64,000 nt of DNA from Clostridium sp. CF012 (GTDB lineage Bacteria; Bacillota; Clostridia; Clostridiales; Clostridiaceae), in NCBI RefSeq assembly GCF_018861755.1, contig NZ_JAHLEF010000001.1, positions 186,001 through 250,000 on the forward strand. Reading direction: 5' to 3'. Position numbers and translations under genes: made by a program. The notes under the pieces were generated by a model. That model saw only the letters and a list, made by a program, of their open reading frames with translations, was not told where the DNA came from and made no database searches. Position 1 is the first letter of the stretch. Each line of letters opens with the position of its first letter. Positions 63,154 to 64,000 of this stretch are shown here, piece after piece.

Positions 63154-64000
63154 TTACTGATTATCAATAAATGAAGCTGGGTCTTTCATAAACCTATCAA
63201 AACCTTCAGCTGTTTCCTTGAAGGTTTTCTTAATATCATTTAGCCTGTTCTCAACTTCAATATAATGTTTATCCAAATTTTGAAGTTGTTTATTATGTTG
63301 CTTTGTTAAATTTTCTACTGGATTAGATTTGTCCATATTTTGATTCATTGCTGCATTTAACAAATATAATTTATACATTTCATGTTGAAGTTTTGCCATT
63401 TCCTTGACATAATCTTCAATCATCTTTTCACGTTGTTTTTTTAACTCCTCTAACCGCAGTTCATTCTCTGATCTATCTTTTAAAAGGCTTTCAAGTTGTT
63501 TTTCATAGGAAACTCTTATTTCAACATAAGTTTCCATCCTTTTATTTGAGTTATTATTTTGCTCTACAGCTTTGTTAAATGCATTTGTTATTATAGAAGA
63601 AGCTCCATCTTTCTTTAGACTTTCTAGGGCATTATTCATTACTTCCCATTGTCTTTTAGTGCGTCCGGAAAATGACACATCAGCTGGTATCTCTTTATGA
63701 TCATTAACAATAACTATTGCTTTTTGCAAGGATTTAAAATCATTATAGCTTAACATTTCAATACTTTCAGTCTTAGAGAATTTATCTTGTAGAAATCTCT
63801 CAAACTGATCTTCTGTTCCATTTAAATTGTTTTTATAAAAAATTTTTGCACTTAAAAGCATATTTGTAACGTTTTTTGCAGCAGCCTCTTCATTAAATAG
63901 CTTATCGCCTTTCATTCCCATATTAGTGCCCTGCTTATCATATATTTCTTTTATGTTGTATGCCTTATTAAAGAAATTTGATATGTTACCACCAAGTTCC
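63154..64000 (-). CDS. Large coiled-coil protein of unknown function (5' end outside window)
   Basis: The frame is open from the window edge to TAA (63154-63156), giving 282 visible residues; an internal ATG at 63921 is not the likely start. The visible part begins ELGGNISNFFNKAYNIKEIYD, is hydrophilic, and has heptad-rich segments (LRLEELKKQREKMIEDYVKEM, LHKHYIEVENRLNDIKK-type region). No membrane span or catalytic motif. Unrecognised. Confidence 0.7.
   Translation of the reverse strand, partial: ELGGNISNFFNKAYNIKEIYDKQGTNMGMKGDKLFNEEAAAKNVTNMLLSAKIFYKNNLNGTEDQFERFLQDKFSKTESIEMLSYNDFKSLQKAIVIVNDHKEIPADVSFSGRTKRQWEVMNNALESLKKDGASSIITNAFNKAVEQNNNSNKRMETYVEIRVSYEKQLESLLKDRSENELRLEELKKQREKMIEDYVKEMAKLQHEMYKLYLLNAAMNQNMDKSNPVENLTKQHNKQLQNLDKHYIEVENRLNDIKKTFKETAEGFDRFMKDPASFIDNQ

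Noticed and set aside
1-64000. CRISPR arrays, tRNA or rRNA genes, intact insertion sequences, prophage
   Set aside because: No spaced direct-repeat arrays, tRNA-like cloverleaf stretches, rRNA sequence, transposase or phage genes were seen on either strand.

Overview
The window reads as chromosomal DNA of a low-G+C, spore-forming Firmicute of the Clostridium type. The base composition is AT-rich by eye. Start sites carry strong GGAGG-type ribosome binding sites. Spore genes are present (spoVM, spoVS, ylbJ), as is the pta-ackA acetate pathway. The gene order matches the Bacillus/Clostridium core. I saw no rRNA, tRNA, CRISPR array, intact insertion sequence or prophage. Species cannot be fixed from the window.

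Positions 1-52.8 kb are one long conserved housekeeping block, almost all on the minus strand. In transcription order (right to left) it runs: yicC-remA-gmk-rpoZ-coaBC, priA, def-fmt-yugP-rsmB-rlmN-prpC-prkC-rsgA-rpe-thiN, a 56-aa membrane ORF, spoVM, [rpmB on plus], yloU-yloV(fakA)-recG-rsmD-coaD-coiled-coil protein, [ylbJ and tmcAL on plus], pta-ackA, yceD-rpmF-plsX-acpP, rnc-Elp3-like radical SAM, spoVS, a 32-aa membrane ORF, smc-ftsY, ylxM-ffh-rpsP-khpA, rimM-trmD-rplS-rbgA-rnhB, [yraN on plus], comM-dprA-topA, codY. This is the order known from the B. subtilis yloC-to-codY region, with the separate B. subtilis ylb block (rsmD, coaD, ylbJ, tmcAL, yceD, rpmF) inserted between recG and plsX. 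The genes cover ribosome and tRNA maturation, protein export (SRP), chromosome organisation, CoA and phospholipid precursors, cell-wall kinase signalling and sporulation.

Positions 48.9-52.9 kb hold single metabolic genes: an LL-diaminopimelate-type aminotransferase, a purine permease and an L-asparaginase. Positions 53.1-54.3 kb hold four tiny lineage-type genes. Then follow a ferritin-like protein, a glutathione peroxidase with an OhrR-type regulator, a CmpB-like membrane protein and a SEC-C/YkgJ cysteine-cluster protein.

Positions 57.8-62.7 kb are an accessory sugar-modification operon: two Gfo/Idh/MocA oxidoreductases flanking two TIM-barrel isomerases, followed by an AraC-type regulator and with no transporter in view. 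The right end has a doubtful ORF, a G+C-rich remnant-like stretch and the 3' part of a large coiled-coil protein gene.

The least explained signals are: an exact 36-bp repeat placed on the stop codons of both comM and priA, creating the same 8-codon minicistron; several very small genes; terminator-like hairpins squeezed between promoter and start codon (purine permease, yceD operon) or just upstream of a gene with no room for a promoter (araC); and a 41-nt near-perfect inverted repeat just upstream of the sugar operon.
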